From: Obelidium mucronatum | Lineage: Eukaryota > Chytridiomycota > Chytridiomycetes > Chytridiales > Chytriomycetaceae | Assembly (NCBI GenBank): GCA_025765595.1 | Contig: JAIVFH010000005.1 | Span: 648,743-712,742 of the forward strand | Length of the DNA: 64,000 nt | Direction of reading: 5' to 3' | Shown here: positions 10,801 through 20,109 of the stretch, in pieces | How the letters are laid out: every line of letters begins with the position of its first letter | Position numbering within the stretch: the first letter of the stretch is position 1 | Made by a program: the position numbers and the translations under genes | Notes under the pieces: generated by a model | Told to the model about the DNA's origin: nothing | What the model saw: the letters and a program-made list of their open reading frames with translations, nothing else | Database searches by the model: none

Positions 10801-12951
10801 ACAACGAGTGCTTCAACCCAACCCCCTGCACCGGAGTTCTCATCAGACGCGGGAGCGTCTGTTCCAGGAAGAATCTCCTCCGGTCGAGGACTGAACCAGG
10901 AACTACCAGCTCCGGATCTACTCAGTGATTCAGATGATGAATCGGATTACGAGGCTCCCACAACCCCCACGCCTTCTCCAAGAGCTCCGCGAGCGACCAG
11001 GTCCAACACCACTCTCCCAGCTTTCAGTCGATCCCTTGGAAACGACGGTTTCGAAGACCTCAACGTTGCAGAACTTGCGGACTCTACCAACACTCGCCGA
11101 ACTAAAGCAGAGCGCGGCGCGGCACACTACGCTTCAAGCTCTCGAGCTAAAGCTCGCCACCATCCAAAATCACCGGCATTCCAACCACACGATGGATTGG
11201 CAGCCTTTGTAACTCCCATAGAGTTGCAGGAAGGATTTGCGGGTTTTGCATCTTGTGCCCAAGCGCTACTACTGCAAGAGGAAGACTGTGAAGACATCTA
11301 CCTCGATGAAGAGAAGTTTATGACCGCAATTGGACAACGCTACGGTCTGGCACTCTCAGCCCTGAACGGACCTCGCATATCAGAAGGGCTCAAGGATGAA
11401 CGCTGGCGGGTAGCAATCAACAAGGAGCTATCCACTTTCTGGGGTCTCAAGGTCTGGAAATTGGTGTGGCTACCTGCAGGAGAACGTACTCTGGGTACCA
11501 TCTGGGTTCTGAAAGTGAAGAAGAATGACATAACAGGGGAAACCCAATACAAAGCCAGACTCTGCATGGATGGACGCAACCAGATCTACGGAACCGACTA
11601 TGTACAGACACACGCATCCACGCCACACATGAATTCTTTGAAGGCCTTGGTAGCTGTGGTGACGGAGCGAGGACAAGTCACGCGCCAATGCGACGCTAAG
11701 GCGGCCCACCTGACCACTGAGCGTGATCGAGTCATGTATGTCAAGATACCTGTTGGTATGGAGGTTGCAGCGGAAGATCGAGGTAAAGTTCTGGAACTAC
11801 TCCGGACAATGTACGGACAGAAACAAGCTCCCCTCATGTGGGAACGCAACCGCGACGCTGGGCTGGAATCCATCGGAATGACACGCTGCCCACATGAACC
11901 GCTACTCTTCAAGAAAGAAGTTGTCAAGAATGGGATCACTCACCTCATCTTCTGTCTGGTCTGGGCAGACGATTTCTTCTTCTCAGCAGATCTGGAAGTT
12001 GAATCGGAACTTGACGCAATGATCACTGAATTGGGAAAGCGTTTCGAGCTCACGGTGAAGCCATGTGTTGACCAGTTCATCAGCATCATGTTCCAGTTCA
12101 AGAAGGGCGCCACTTCTATGAGCCAAGCCGCATACCAGGAATCCATTCTTCAAGAGTTCCTCGAAAATCCAACTGGAGAGCGGCGAACAGCATGGAGAAA
12201 GGCTGATGATACTGACTTTGACTCCGTGGTAGACCCCACTCCTGACGATCTCGGCTTCATGAAGGACCGCAACTACTACAGGTTGGTTGGACTTCTCCAG
12301 TTCCTAACAATCACTAGGCCTACCATCCAACAAGCAGTCGGAAAACTAGCGCGACACACTCTGCGAACGCGTCGCGTCCACTGGATGCGAGCGCAGGAAC
12401 TTCTGGAGTACCTCAACGGCACTCGAAACCATGGACTCATCTTCCGAAAATCCGATTCTCCTACAGAATTCACCCTTGAAGGCTTCAGTGATGCAGACTG
12501 GGCTGGCGACGCTGACACTAGACGATCCACTACTGGTGCTGTTGTCCGTCTGGGAAAGTCAGCTGTTCTAAGCTTCAGCAAGCGTCAACCCATCGTCGCA
12601 GACTCGACTGTATCAGCCGAAGTAATTGCTGCGTGCTCTTTGGCAAAAGAGGTAGTTTGGGTTCGAAACTTACTTATCTGGTTCGGGTACCCGCAGATTG
12701 GACCCTCGCGCATCTGGTGCGACAATCAAGGAACTGTATTTAATGTGGAGGAAGGAGCGCTGCGCCATAAGACCAAGCACATGGACGTCAAGTACATGTT
12801 TCTACGGGACTTGGTCCGCCAGAAGCTAGTCTCGATAGCCCACCTACCGGACGTAAAGATGATTGCCGATGTACTCACTAAGGGTCTTGGCTGGATAAAA
12901 TTCGAATTTTGCCGCGATGCCTTCGGTGAAGTTGATGTCTCTACCCTGTAA
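7807..12951 (+). CDS. Ty1/copia Gag-Pol polyprotein with RRM-like Gag domain
   Basis: One uninterrupted 1714-residue frame. Gag (residues 1 to about 320) has a UBN2-like helical region. Residues about 328-410 form an RRM-like domain: RNP2-like EVFIKQLP, helix AVLKEAMDRFG, RNP1-like AGLGWATFDS, helix EHAANAI, last strand KPVAIVIAKS. I see no CCHC zinc knuckle in Gag. Protease: VDSAATGS (Asp-Ser-Ala-Ala active site). Integrase: His/Cys region (WHGRTH, then CHCSAC) and core with D, D and E candidates in VTVDLIV, FLDKGGENH and GLEEGWHR. Reverse transcriptase: WADDFFF (catalytic DD; Ala replaces the usual Val). RNase H: GFSDADWAGD, SAEVIAA, WCDNQGT. Makes and integrates element cDNA. No frameshift between Gag and Pol. 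Confidence 0.95.
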   Translation: MAITKLTRLNAATQQHAILQNLILAVNAIDRPKDLTRPLLGLFKNFDLLIVDHPPPSAAEFPGTRVPGQAAVAAFGAEGDADFHPGFPAIAPHLNQDKLTKQTESWGLLQDKIREEVAKHLDADLGKYLVPVIGVQQSLFQTWAIIRREINHNTATAVDTLKAKLDRMVQSSESVLAYALRVGKDIYTLSLDGYPTAAEHLAVHQDWGHRFILGLQPDVVSQYKEAFARHLVNGVIQPLTTIEGMTEYLQMEAAFARQAAAHRGEDTTTPGTALQASTHPMPAVPIAPAIPAPTSAVRTGNGKRTGRVPPAAAFSASAAPTDSGSPPNEVFIKQLPMEVPVSDAVLKEAMDRFGPTSRVHAGTGRVAGLGWATFDSPEHAANAIACKNMSLGKRGPDGKPVAIVIAKSNKPAAGQGQAFAATGDIVGYGVQFIPINAAPQYSLLSSTDSVTVNVDSAATGSLGNHPSFMQTPRAATVYRGIGGQAITGSGFEGAITGCTSISQPYTTPPFEHTPTASHNLLSVNDILTKNNHSVLFNRSDMSVNIGHFPPNQDHTILAKGFHDRGLFPIVIQRAVAATLDSPPPSTESYGLAVDNRNPSYTTKVSKWHGRTHIGDSQLERSYRLKAVDGLDLDPSEFSDLPCHCSACYQAKMHRLPHPRSHGARFEPSNLLQVVTVDLIVFSKNNASLGGNKYWISFTIPNALGYRFGFGVDGKFKTAKHLKWAQQWLERTTSQKVKSWFLDKGGENHPRWFLDTCEEEGISFINSGTEEHQSMGLEEGWHRIAMDRHRALQIAANAPTNLWVDGLNYQCEIYNSFLHKNDTITPHQALHNRKPTVRDMRTMFCLAFIRVLPKNQLEGKSSPRSIAGRYIGHSNYPWQQKRETPGYRILTIDDDPHSILVGRDVAFIEDQFNLDDIQPLLKPIRTISWSDYRDDMGLAHDTEEITARLRSRVDWDELCNDVESSSLDFGDSSDSTPTASDASPTPSLTDASHAAPPSSTTSASTQPPAPEFSSDAGASVPGRISSGRGLNQELPAPDLLSDSDDESDYEAPTTPTPSPRAPRATRSNTTLPAFSRSLGNDGFEDLNVAELADSTNTRRTKAERGAAHYASSSRAKARHHPKSPAFQPHDGLAAFVTPIELQEGFAGFASCAQALLLQEEDCEDIYLDEEKFMTAIGQRYGLALSALNGPRISEGLKDERWRVAINKELSTFWGLKVWKLVWLPAGERTLGTIWVLKVKKNDITGETQYKARLCMDGRNQIYGTDYVQTHASTPHMNSLKALVAVVTERGQVTRQCDAKAAHLTTERDRVMYVKIPVGMEVAAEDRGKVLELLRTMYGQKQAPLMWERNRDAGLESIGMTRCPHEPLLFKKEVVKNGITHLIFCLVWADDFFFSADLEVESELDAMITELGKRFELTVKPCVDQFISIMFQFKKGATSMSQAAYQESILQEFLENPTGERRTAWRKADDTDFDSVVDPTPDDLGFMKDRNYYRLVGLLQFLTITRPTIQQAVGKLARHTLRTRRVHWMRAQELLEYLNGTRNHGLIFRKSDSPTEFTLEGFSDADWAGDADTRRSTTGAVVRLGKSAVLSFSKRQPIVADSTVSAEVIAACSLAKEVVWVRNLLIWFGYPQIGPSRIWCDNQGTVFNVEEGALRHKTKHMDVKYMFLRDLVRQKLVSIAHLPDVKMIADVLTKGLGWIKFEFCRDAFGEVDVSTL

Positions 12952-12965
12952 GGTCTTGGGGGGTG
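12952..12965 (+). other. Probable polypurine tract
   Basis: GGTCTTGGGGGGTG lies directly between the polyprotein stop and the 3' LTR. Its G-rich core is in the place where the plus-strand primer of LTR elements is found. It is not a pure purine run, so the call rests mainly on position. Confidence 0.6.
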
Positions 12966-13488
12966 TGTTACAAGTACAAGCCCTTCCGGCTATCTCCGCT
13001 ACTTTTATTCCTTCACCTTCCTCAACATTCTTTTAAATTCTCGACCAATCACAGTGGACCACTATAGCTATCTCCACTTTCTCCAATTTTCCTTATAACG
13101 TTGGCAAATTCCCCCCAATTACTGCCATCCTTCAGTAATTGAGTCGTCGCCGCCGCCGTTCATCACCGTCTATCGTTGCTCACTACCTTGCAACGTTATC
13201 CAGGGTTAGCTACAGTTGTTTCATTCACTCATTATTATCTCAGAAGTATAGTCGTATTTATTTAAATAAATGATCCTTCAGTAATTGAGTCGTCGCCGCC
13301 GCCGTTCATCACCGTCTATCGTTGCTCACTACCTTGCAACGTTATCCAGGTAATTGAGTCGTCGCCGCCGCCGTTCATCACCGTCTATCGTTGCTCACTA
13401 CCTTGCAACGTTATCCAGGTTACAATCAACTCCGCCTACCGACGTCATCCGTTCCGGCTGTTGCCGCAATCAATCATATCCTGTCGTT
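12966..13488 (+). repeat. 3' LTR of the Ty1/copia element
   Basis: 523 bp, matching the 5' LTR by eye except that the 69-bp unit is present three times (13136-13204, 13282-13350, 13351-13419), the last two directly abutting. The length difference to the 5' LTR is exactly 69 bp. It is followed by the second TTGTC target-site copy at 13489-13493. Confidence 0.93.
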
Positions 13489-13797
13489 TTGTCCGCTTTG
13501 TTGCGTGATGGTCGCGTTTGTTGTGATGCTCAAGAAGGACATGCACTGCTGACTTCATCCACTGGCGGCCATTTACAAGCAGTCGAAGCTTTGTTAAAGG
13601 CTGGGGCTAATTTGAGATTGACTCGCTTTCGACCATTTTACTCGGCGGTGCATTCTGGCCATCGTGAAGTTGTGAGAGCATACGTCAAGCAGTCAAAAGG
13701 ATCCGAAAAACTATGGATTTGGTTCTATGTCTTAATTCGAGCGCCTCTTGTGGGTAAATATTCGCTGATGGATTGGTTGTCATTGCTTTTTACTTGA
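13489..13797 (+). pseudogene. F-box/ankyrin-repeat gene, 3' part, cut off by the retrotransposon
   Basis: Continues the ankyrin repeats of the 5' part in the same frame once the element is removed (TDVLS before the element, ALLRDGRV after it). It has further repeats with the motifs GGHLQAVEALLKAGANL and SGHREVVRAYVK and ends at 13797. It has lost its promoter and start and probably yields no normal product. The last 25 residues (from about 13750) are hydrophobic and unlike ankyrin, so a missed intron or altered end is possible. Confidence 0.8.
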
Positions 13798-13899
13798 ATT
13801 GAAAAAAATTACAAAATGCTTCCCCCCATAATAAAATGTACATTTATTTTTTTAAGTTATTTGAATTTTTTTTTTTTTTAGTTTCCAGTGCTTCTGTCG

Positions 13900-15304
13900 T
13901 TACTTGATTCCGATGGACGACGAAACTGATGAATAACTCAACACCCACACACCTGTAACAATCACAGAAACACCGACGACAGCCATTTGGATTGTGAAAG
14001 CAATGTTTTCTGGTAGCTCCAATCCTGGAATCGAAAATACGATGACGAGTGTGTTGCTCACTGATAGACTTGTGAAGAAGGTGTAAAATACTGGGATTGC
14101 AATAAGCGGCGAGATAAAGACAATCGCTGCGCAAAGATAAACACAGTTTTAGGCCAAAAAAGAGAGATAAAGAAACTCCAACCTTTGTTTAAAGTAACAA
14201 GCTGTCCACAGAAAATGAATCTTTCAGCAAAATTGAAGAACCCAAGAAAGCAATAAAAACCTGAAGAAGGACGGAGAGAACCAATGATAGCAGCAAGAAT
14301 ACGGCCATAAGAACTTCTGATTCTGTGCTGATAAGAAGGGACAAGGACACCAATCCATCGCCATTAATTGCACTTGCAACCAAATTCAAACCGCATTTAA
14401 CAATGGTTAATGTCATGGCAGCTGCAAGAAAAGAAAGAGGTGAATCGAGCGCCATTAATCGCAGGCAGTCAAACACACCCGAAATGCCCCCAGCTGTGGA
14501 ATACAAGAAACCAATCGAGTGGGGCAGTAGAGACCCAGATTTCTTCAGCTGTAAAATTCTATTCTGGGCATCCATCCCATTTTCATCGTCACTAATAGGG
14601 TTCTCCAACTGTTGGACAATTGCCTCAAGTCTGTGTTTCCGAGATTCGAACAGAATCGCGAAAAACAATGCCAGAAAGAGAAGCGAGGTGACAGCCGGAA
14701 AATAGATTCGAAATAAATGCGCTTCAAACATTCCAAAGAGAGTTTCAAAGTCTATAATGTCGGGAATAATACAAAAGCCACACCTTGAATTTCAACGTCC
14801 AAATTTCCAAACAGACTGACAATAACTCCTCCGAGAATAATCAGAGCTGTTGCAACCCAGTCCCAGATGCCGACGCGTGTTCCGACCAACAGACTTGAAA
14901 AGAAGACATTAAATACCAGACCAGATGAGCCCAGTGGCGCCAGCAGAATAGGCGAAATAAAGTTGAGTGCCAGAATCGAGCCAAACAGCTGTGGTATTAT
15001 GTAGCACACGAAGCCTAAAAATAGGTTACTTTTACGCCTCAGAGTCGAGTGCCAAGCGCTGACCAATGTACCACAGCCACGGCTCGAGCCACGGCGGCAG
15101 CAGCTGGTCCGCCGCACTTGGCGCCAGCGACGTTGTCGACAGCAGCGGCTCTTCGTCGTCGCCCGGACTGCCGCCGGCGTAGTTTGTCCGCAGCTGGATC
15201 CGCTGCGTTCCCTGGCGGCGCTGCAGGGCAAGCGCCTGCAAGTTGACGCCAAAGGACGAAAGGGCGTTCATCGAAACAACGATGGCAACGCCAGCAAGAA
15301 GCAT
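13900..15304 (-). CDS. NIPA-like (DUF803) magnesium transporter family membrane protein
   Basis: Three to four exons. Start at the ATG of MLLAGVAIVVSMNALSS (15304); the first exon ends in a GC-rich, alanine/proline-rich loop. Next come hydrophobic segments typical of NIPA/DMT proteins: PILLAPLGSSGLVFNVFFSS, VATALIILGGVIVSLFGNL, then ISGVFDCLRLMALDSPL and several more helices to IVTGVWVLSYSSVSSSIG at the C-terminus (stop 13900). NIPA proteins carry Mg2+ across plasma or endosomal membranes. A second member is at 26.9-29.2 kb. It lies 47 bp downstream of the GRX5 stop codon on the same strand. Family call moderate to good; substrate inferred. Confidence 0.72.
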
Positions 15305-15351
15305 TTGGCTTGGCTGGTTTTTATTTCTTTCTTTATAAAAATCCAATAAAA

Positions 15352-15925
15352 TCACTCCTTCTTTGAAATTGAATCCAACGCTTCTTTCGGCAAGAGCTCC
15401 TTCTCAACCAGCATTCGCGTCAAGTCGCCGCTCTGCATCATGTTCACTACAATGTCACAGCCACCGACAAACTCGCCCTTGACATAAACCTGGGGAATTG
15501 TCGGCCAACTGCTGTACTCTTTGATTCCATTGCGGACTTCTTCATCAGCCAGAACATTAACTGTCGAGTACTTGACACCTGGGGTTTTTTTTAAGAGTCA
15601 AGTTTCGATTATGGCTGAACGAGAGCACCCTTTACCTTGTGAATTCAGAACTTGGACAACGGCTCTGCTGAATCCACATTGAGGAGCTTCCTTAGTTCCC
15701 TTCATAAAGACTAGAATGTCATGTCCATTGACAGCCTATCAAAGTGAGTTGGATGAAAAATAAAAAAAAAAGAGGCAAAACAGTTTTTCGCACCTTATCG
15801 AATCGGGACTTTAGATCATCAGAAAGGAACCTCACTGCTCCAAACAGCTGACCATTGGTGCGGTTCAGTGGTGTGAAAGATGGACCGAAGCGGAGAGTTG
15901 AGCGGGTGAGGACGTTTCTAAACAT
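15352..15925 (-). CDS. GRX5: Monothiol glutaredoxin, mitochondrial Grx5 type
   Basis: Short gene with introns. Start at 15925 with an arginine- and serine-rich leader ([17 protein letters not shown]) that looks like a mitochondrial presequence. The mature part has [20 protein letters not shown] with the monothiol CGFS active site, [19 protein letters not shown] with the cis-Pro/GSH-binding TIPQV and GG motif, and ends [11 protein letters not shown]. Length is about 150 residues, as expected for Grx5. It acts in transfer of Fe-S clusters in the mitochondrial matrix. Confidence 0.95.
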
Positions 15926-16300
15926 TTTTGGATGAGTAATGTTATTGCAGAAGATGTATCAGGAAAAAAAGGATAGAAGAGATAGAATTATCTCAATATC
16001 TAGTTCACGCGGAGACTTAACGCTAGTCACAAATTAATCAGCAAGCCATGTACCTTCCTTCCGAGTTATTAAATATCTTATGAATAATTAACTTTGCAAA
16101 TTCAGGCACTCTTGTGCATTCAACCCCATATACGATTGCTGCTGTTTCTACTCTGGCAACATTTTCATAATCCAGTTTAGTTCTATACGGTATAACGAGG
16201 AACGCAACGATGGTGTGTGGATGTATAATCTCACCAATTAATTCCCTGACTCGAAGTCGACATCTTCAACCATTTTAATTCGATTTAGGACGCAAAACAT
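15926..16300. other. Intergenic region, no gene seen
   Basis: About 375 bp between divergent GRX5 and the TBC-domain gene. AT-rich; probably contains both promoters. No coding or RNA feature was recognised. Confidence 0.5.
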
Positions 16301-18599
16301 ATGGATTCCGATGCTTGGACCGCACTCATCAGCAATCTCGATATAGGTGCACTTCGAAACCGCGCATCAACTGGCCAAATCAAAGCAATGCGGAGCCTTT
16401 ACTGGAAGGTCCTTAATTTATTTTCTTTCTGCCTTGCGGCAGCAGCAGCAACTATTTATATTTATTGCTGTCTTTTTTTACAAAAACACCGCCAGGTCTT
16501 TCTAGAATACTTCCCAAACCTTCAGCTTGCCACGTGGCCTGTAATTCTTCAAAAAGAGCGAAGCGGATATACCCAGTTGAAGCAAAAGTTTATCTGGGAT
16601 CCTGCATTGGAATCAAAGAAGGAGGCAGCCGACTTGACGATAAACAATCCGCTTTCATTAGATGAACAAGTGAGTATTCTCACCAAACAGAATTTTAACA
16701 AAAACCTTTTTTCACCCTCGAGTGTTTTTTTTTTTTTTGCGGGTTGTAAAAGAGCCCATGGACTCAATACTTTCAAGATTCAGAACTCCAGAAAACCATT
16801 CGCCAAGATGTAGAACGCACGTGAGTTTTTACTCTCTTTCAATCCGAGGTCTCTGAGAATAAAACACGGTTGATGTTTTTACTCTCTAGAATGCCAGAGC
16901 AATCCCATTTTCGAGACGCTTCAGTTCAAGAAATGATGACCAATATTCTATTCATCTGGTGCAAGCTGAATCCTTCCATCTCGTATCGTCAGGGAATGCA
17001 TGAACTTCTAGCGCCTATTATCCATGTTGTTGATTCAGACAAAATATTGCCCACAACACCTGTCTCTGACACTACCAGGATAGAACACAAAGTGTTTGAT
17101 GCTGAATACGTGGAGCATGACGCATTCGCTCTTTTTGATCGGATCATGAGACCTGCCAAACTGTGGTTTGAAGTCGGCCAAGAAGGTGATTTGCGTCAAG
17201 GTGCCAGAAACCAATCAAAATTCAGCAGTAGCAGTAGCAAAAATCGCCAAGAAAAACCAATACCCATCGTATCTCTCTGTCTTCACATCCAGAATGATAT
17301 TGTTCGTGCATTGGACATGAAGTTCTATGAGCATCTCAACAGCCTCCAGATTGAACCCCAACTGTATGGATTGAGATGGATTCGGCTGCTTTTTGGGAGA
17401 GAGTTTCTATTTGAAGATTTGTTGGTTTTGTGGGATGGAATTTTTGCTGAAGATTCCAATTTGTCGTTGGTTGAATGGATTTGCGCGGCTATGCTTTTAC
17501 TTCTGAAAGACCAATGTATGTTCTACAATAGTTTATCCATGTTTTCGTTGGTTTATTGAAAAGAAGGGGAATAGGTTTGGGAGGAGATTACATACTTGTC
17601 CTTCAAAAATTGATGAAATACCCGACTTTGGAATCTCTCGGGCTCACGGATATTCCCAGCTTGATTGAAATGGCAAAATCGCTCCGCAACAATTATTTGA
17701 GCTTACAAACGCAAAACAGGCGTAATAATTCTCTTTCTTCAAGTCCAACAACAAATACAAACAGCAGCAGAAAACCTCCAACACCCTTGTCACCAAACAA
17801 CACTATTATTCACAACAATGAATCAACAGCGCCTGTCTTGGAGGCGTTAGAATCTCAAGTTTCTCGACTGCATCAACAGAGTTCCTCGTTCAAAACCAGG
17901 GACAAGGGACTCACAAGGAAACTTGACGCCTGTATAACGCTACTCGCTGAAATTCTCTCCAAACCAGATGACGTGTCAATCTCAGAATGTCGAAACGAAA
18001 TTGAGGGTGTGATGGATGAACTGGGTGTTGTGAAATCAGAATTGGATTTTGGTACTGGAAGTTCCATGTCTATACTAGAGACGCCGGTAACGCCTTCTAC
18101 TGTTGCAGCGGCGGGAGCAACGGCGTCGGCGACTCCACAGGAACATGGAACACAAGCACAAAATCTAGCGAAATCAGCAGCCGCTTATCTTCACAACACG
18201 ACGGAAAGCAATCCGTACCAACATAAACGGCAGCAGCAGCAGCAGCCGTCGCAAAAGCAACAACATCGCCGGGAATCGGCTCCACCATCGAATACGTTGG
18301 ATTCTTGGATTTCCTCCATTTCAACAGCAGCACAAGAAGTAGACTTGTCGAAAACTGTGAAGGTGGCGTCTGATTTATTTTCTGGGTTGTTTGAAGACGC
18401 TTCTGGTTCTTCTACTGCTGCTACTACTACTACTACAAATTCTAGTGTTGCTGTAACTGGAAAGTCAACTTTCATCAATCCATTTGCAACCATTATTCAG
18501 GCTCGTAAAGAAGACGAAGAAATGCATGTACCTGTCACGGCACCGAATCCATCATCTTCAAACTCGACTCGAAAGGTATCCGCCGGAGCATTGGAGTAA
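16301..18599 (+). CDS. TBC-domain Rab GTPase-activating protein, TBC1D5-like
   Basis: At least five exons. MDSDAWTALISNLDIGALRN opens the gene, followed by a TBC domain: KVFLEYFP, the arginine-finger motif IRQDVERTMP, the glutamine-finger motif SYRQGMHELLAP, and later GLRWIRLLFGREF and LLVLWDGIF. Both catalytic fingers (Arg and Gln) are present. A tail of about 300 residues is low-complexity (Ser/Thr/Gln-rich, polyQ near 18230) and ends at 18599. The insert between the two TBC halves (GQEGDLRQGARNQSKFSSSSSK) is as in TBC1D5. TBC1D5 acts on Rab7 with retromer; that role is inferred here. Confidence 0.9.
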
Positions 18600-18805
18600 T
18601 AGTTTGAATTCAAAGGATGTCAAGGGTTCAAATTAAAACCCGGGCTGCGGAGAGATCGGAATCAAAAGGCGCGGGAGATTGTTGTAGATCTTTCTTGTTG
18701 TAAGATCTCAACAAAAAAAAGAGGGGAGAGATCCAAGCAATCCACATTCATGAAAATAGCTTTTTTTTTTGTTGCACTCAAAAAAATCATTTTAAAATTC
18801 TGAAA

Positions 18806-19924
18806 ATGAACAGCGCCTCAAACCTCAACAACCTCCCCATCGCCCAATCAAAGCCCAAAATCAACATCATCAGCGTCGAAAAGCTAAACCACTCGGACCC
18901 TTCAGCCTTGGCGCAACTCCGTGAATCCCTGACAACCCTAGGATTCCTGTACCTTGACTACTCAAACGTGGTGCCACCAGAGTTAATCGAAGGGATCCGC
19001 GAATCGGCTGCAAAGAGCTTCGAATGCCCACTTGCAGTGAAACAAGCGGTGCATAATTCAAAGTCCAAGGCGTTCCGTGGGTGGAGTAATTTGGGGGAGG
19101 AAGTTACGAATCATGAAACGGATTTGAAGGAGTCTTATGACTTTGCATTTGAGTCGGAGCAGCAGGAGCCGTCAAGAGATGAACCTTGGAGAGTTATGAA
19201 AGGACCGAATGAGTATCCAGGTATTTAAATTGGGTGGTGTTTTTAGAAAGCGGCTCCCTCCTCCACTTGCCAAAAAAAATCCTGGCCTAAACTGCCATGG
19301 TTCATCAAAAAAAAAAAAAAAAAAAAAAACAGGCAACGGTGACGATTTGCTCCGACCACGCGTCCAAGAGTACTTGACCCAGTTAAGCAGAGTATCCCAC
19401 ATTCTCCTTCAAAGTATAGCCCAAATCCTTGATCGCAATCCCCAAGACCTATCGCAATACTTTAAAGACCCATACGCGTACATGCGATTCATAAAGTACC
19501 CCGCTTCGAAGGGTGAAAAGCAAGGTGTAGGACCACACACGGATTTAGGATTCCTTACCTTGATTCTGCAGCAGGAGAATGTCTCTGGGTTGCAGGCTTT
19601 GAGTTTGGTGGGGAATGAGTGGGTTCCCATTGAGCCTGTGCCCAATACGTTTGTAGTGAATATTGGAGATGTTTTGCAATCGTGGTCTGGGAATGTTTTG
19701 CGTGCGACGCCACATCGTGTGATTAATTCCTGAGAGCGATAAGGCGAGAGTGAGCATTGCATTTTTCTTTGAGCCGTCGCTGGATTCTGTGATTGATGGG
19801 CCAGGATTGGAGAGAGGAGGGTGTGGTTGTGAATAGTTATGGGGAGCATTTGCTGCGCACTTTCTTGGACAGTTTTCCTTCGTACGAATATGCAAGCGAG
19901 GTTTCCTCACTGATGATTCGCTAG
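18806..19924 (+). pseudogene. 2-oxoglutarate/Fe(II) oxygenase (isopenicillin-N-synthase-like), frameshifted
   Basis: Exon 1 (18806 to about 19219) holds the DIOX_N part (IISVEKLNHSDPSALAQLRE, GFLYLDYSN). A roughly 110-nt intron containing a long A run joins it to exon 2, which has the first iron ligands in VGPHTDLGFLTLI (H-x-D), then NTFVVNIGDVLQSWS and the distal ATPHRVI (His ligand and Arg). Directly after HRVINS a stop appears; the expected KARVSIAFFFEPS continues one base out of frame, and a second one-base shift near 19820 is needed to reach the final block ending at 19924. So two single-base changes break the C-terminal 60 residues. It could be a young pseudogene or assembly error; all iron ligands lie upstream of the breaks. 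Confidence 0.8.
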
Positions 19925-20109
19925 GACATGTGTATGGAAAAAAAACAGAAAAAGGAATCTCTCAGCTTGGTATAATAAATTTAAAGAAAATGTCTATTGT
20001 TATTATTTGTTTCTTTTCAGAAAGAACATATGATTCCAAAACCCAACTTATTAAATTATGAGAACAAATAATATAATACGAAAGCCCAAAACAACAATGG
20101 TAACGAGCA

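Larger units (their letters stand above)
7268..13488 (+). mobile_element. Ty1/copia LTR retrotransposon, full length
   Basis: A 6.2-kb element bounded by LTRs that start TGTTACAAG, with one intact polyprotein reading frame. Domain order Gag, protease, integrase, reverse transcriptase, RNase H (integrase before RT) places it in Ty1/copia (Pseudoviridae type). The flanks share TTGTC (5 bp; up to 8 bp GTTTTGTC if the ambiguous LTR end is allowed) as target-site duplication. Removing the element and one duplication copy restores the ankyrin frame of the host gene across the junction. Outside a 69-bp copy-number difference the LTRs look identical by eye, which suggests a recent insertion. The LTR 3' end (GTCGTT) is not the canonical CA. 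Confidence 0.95.
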
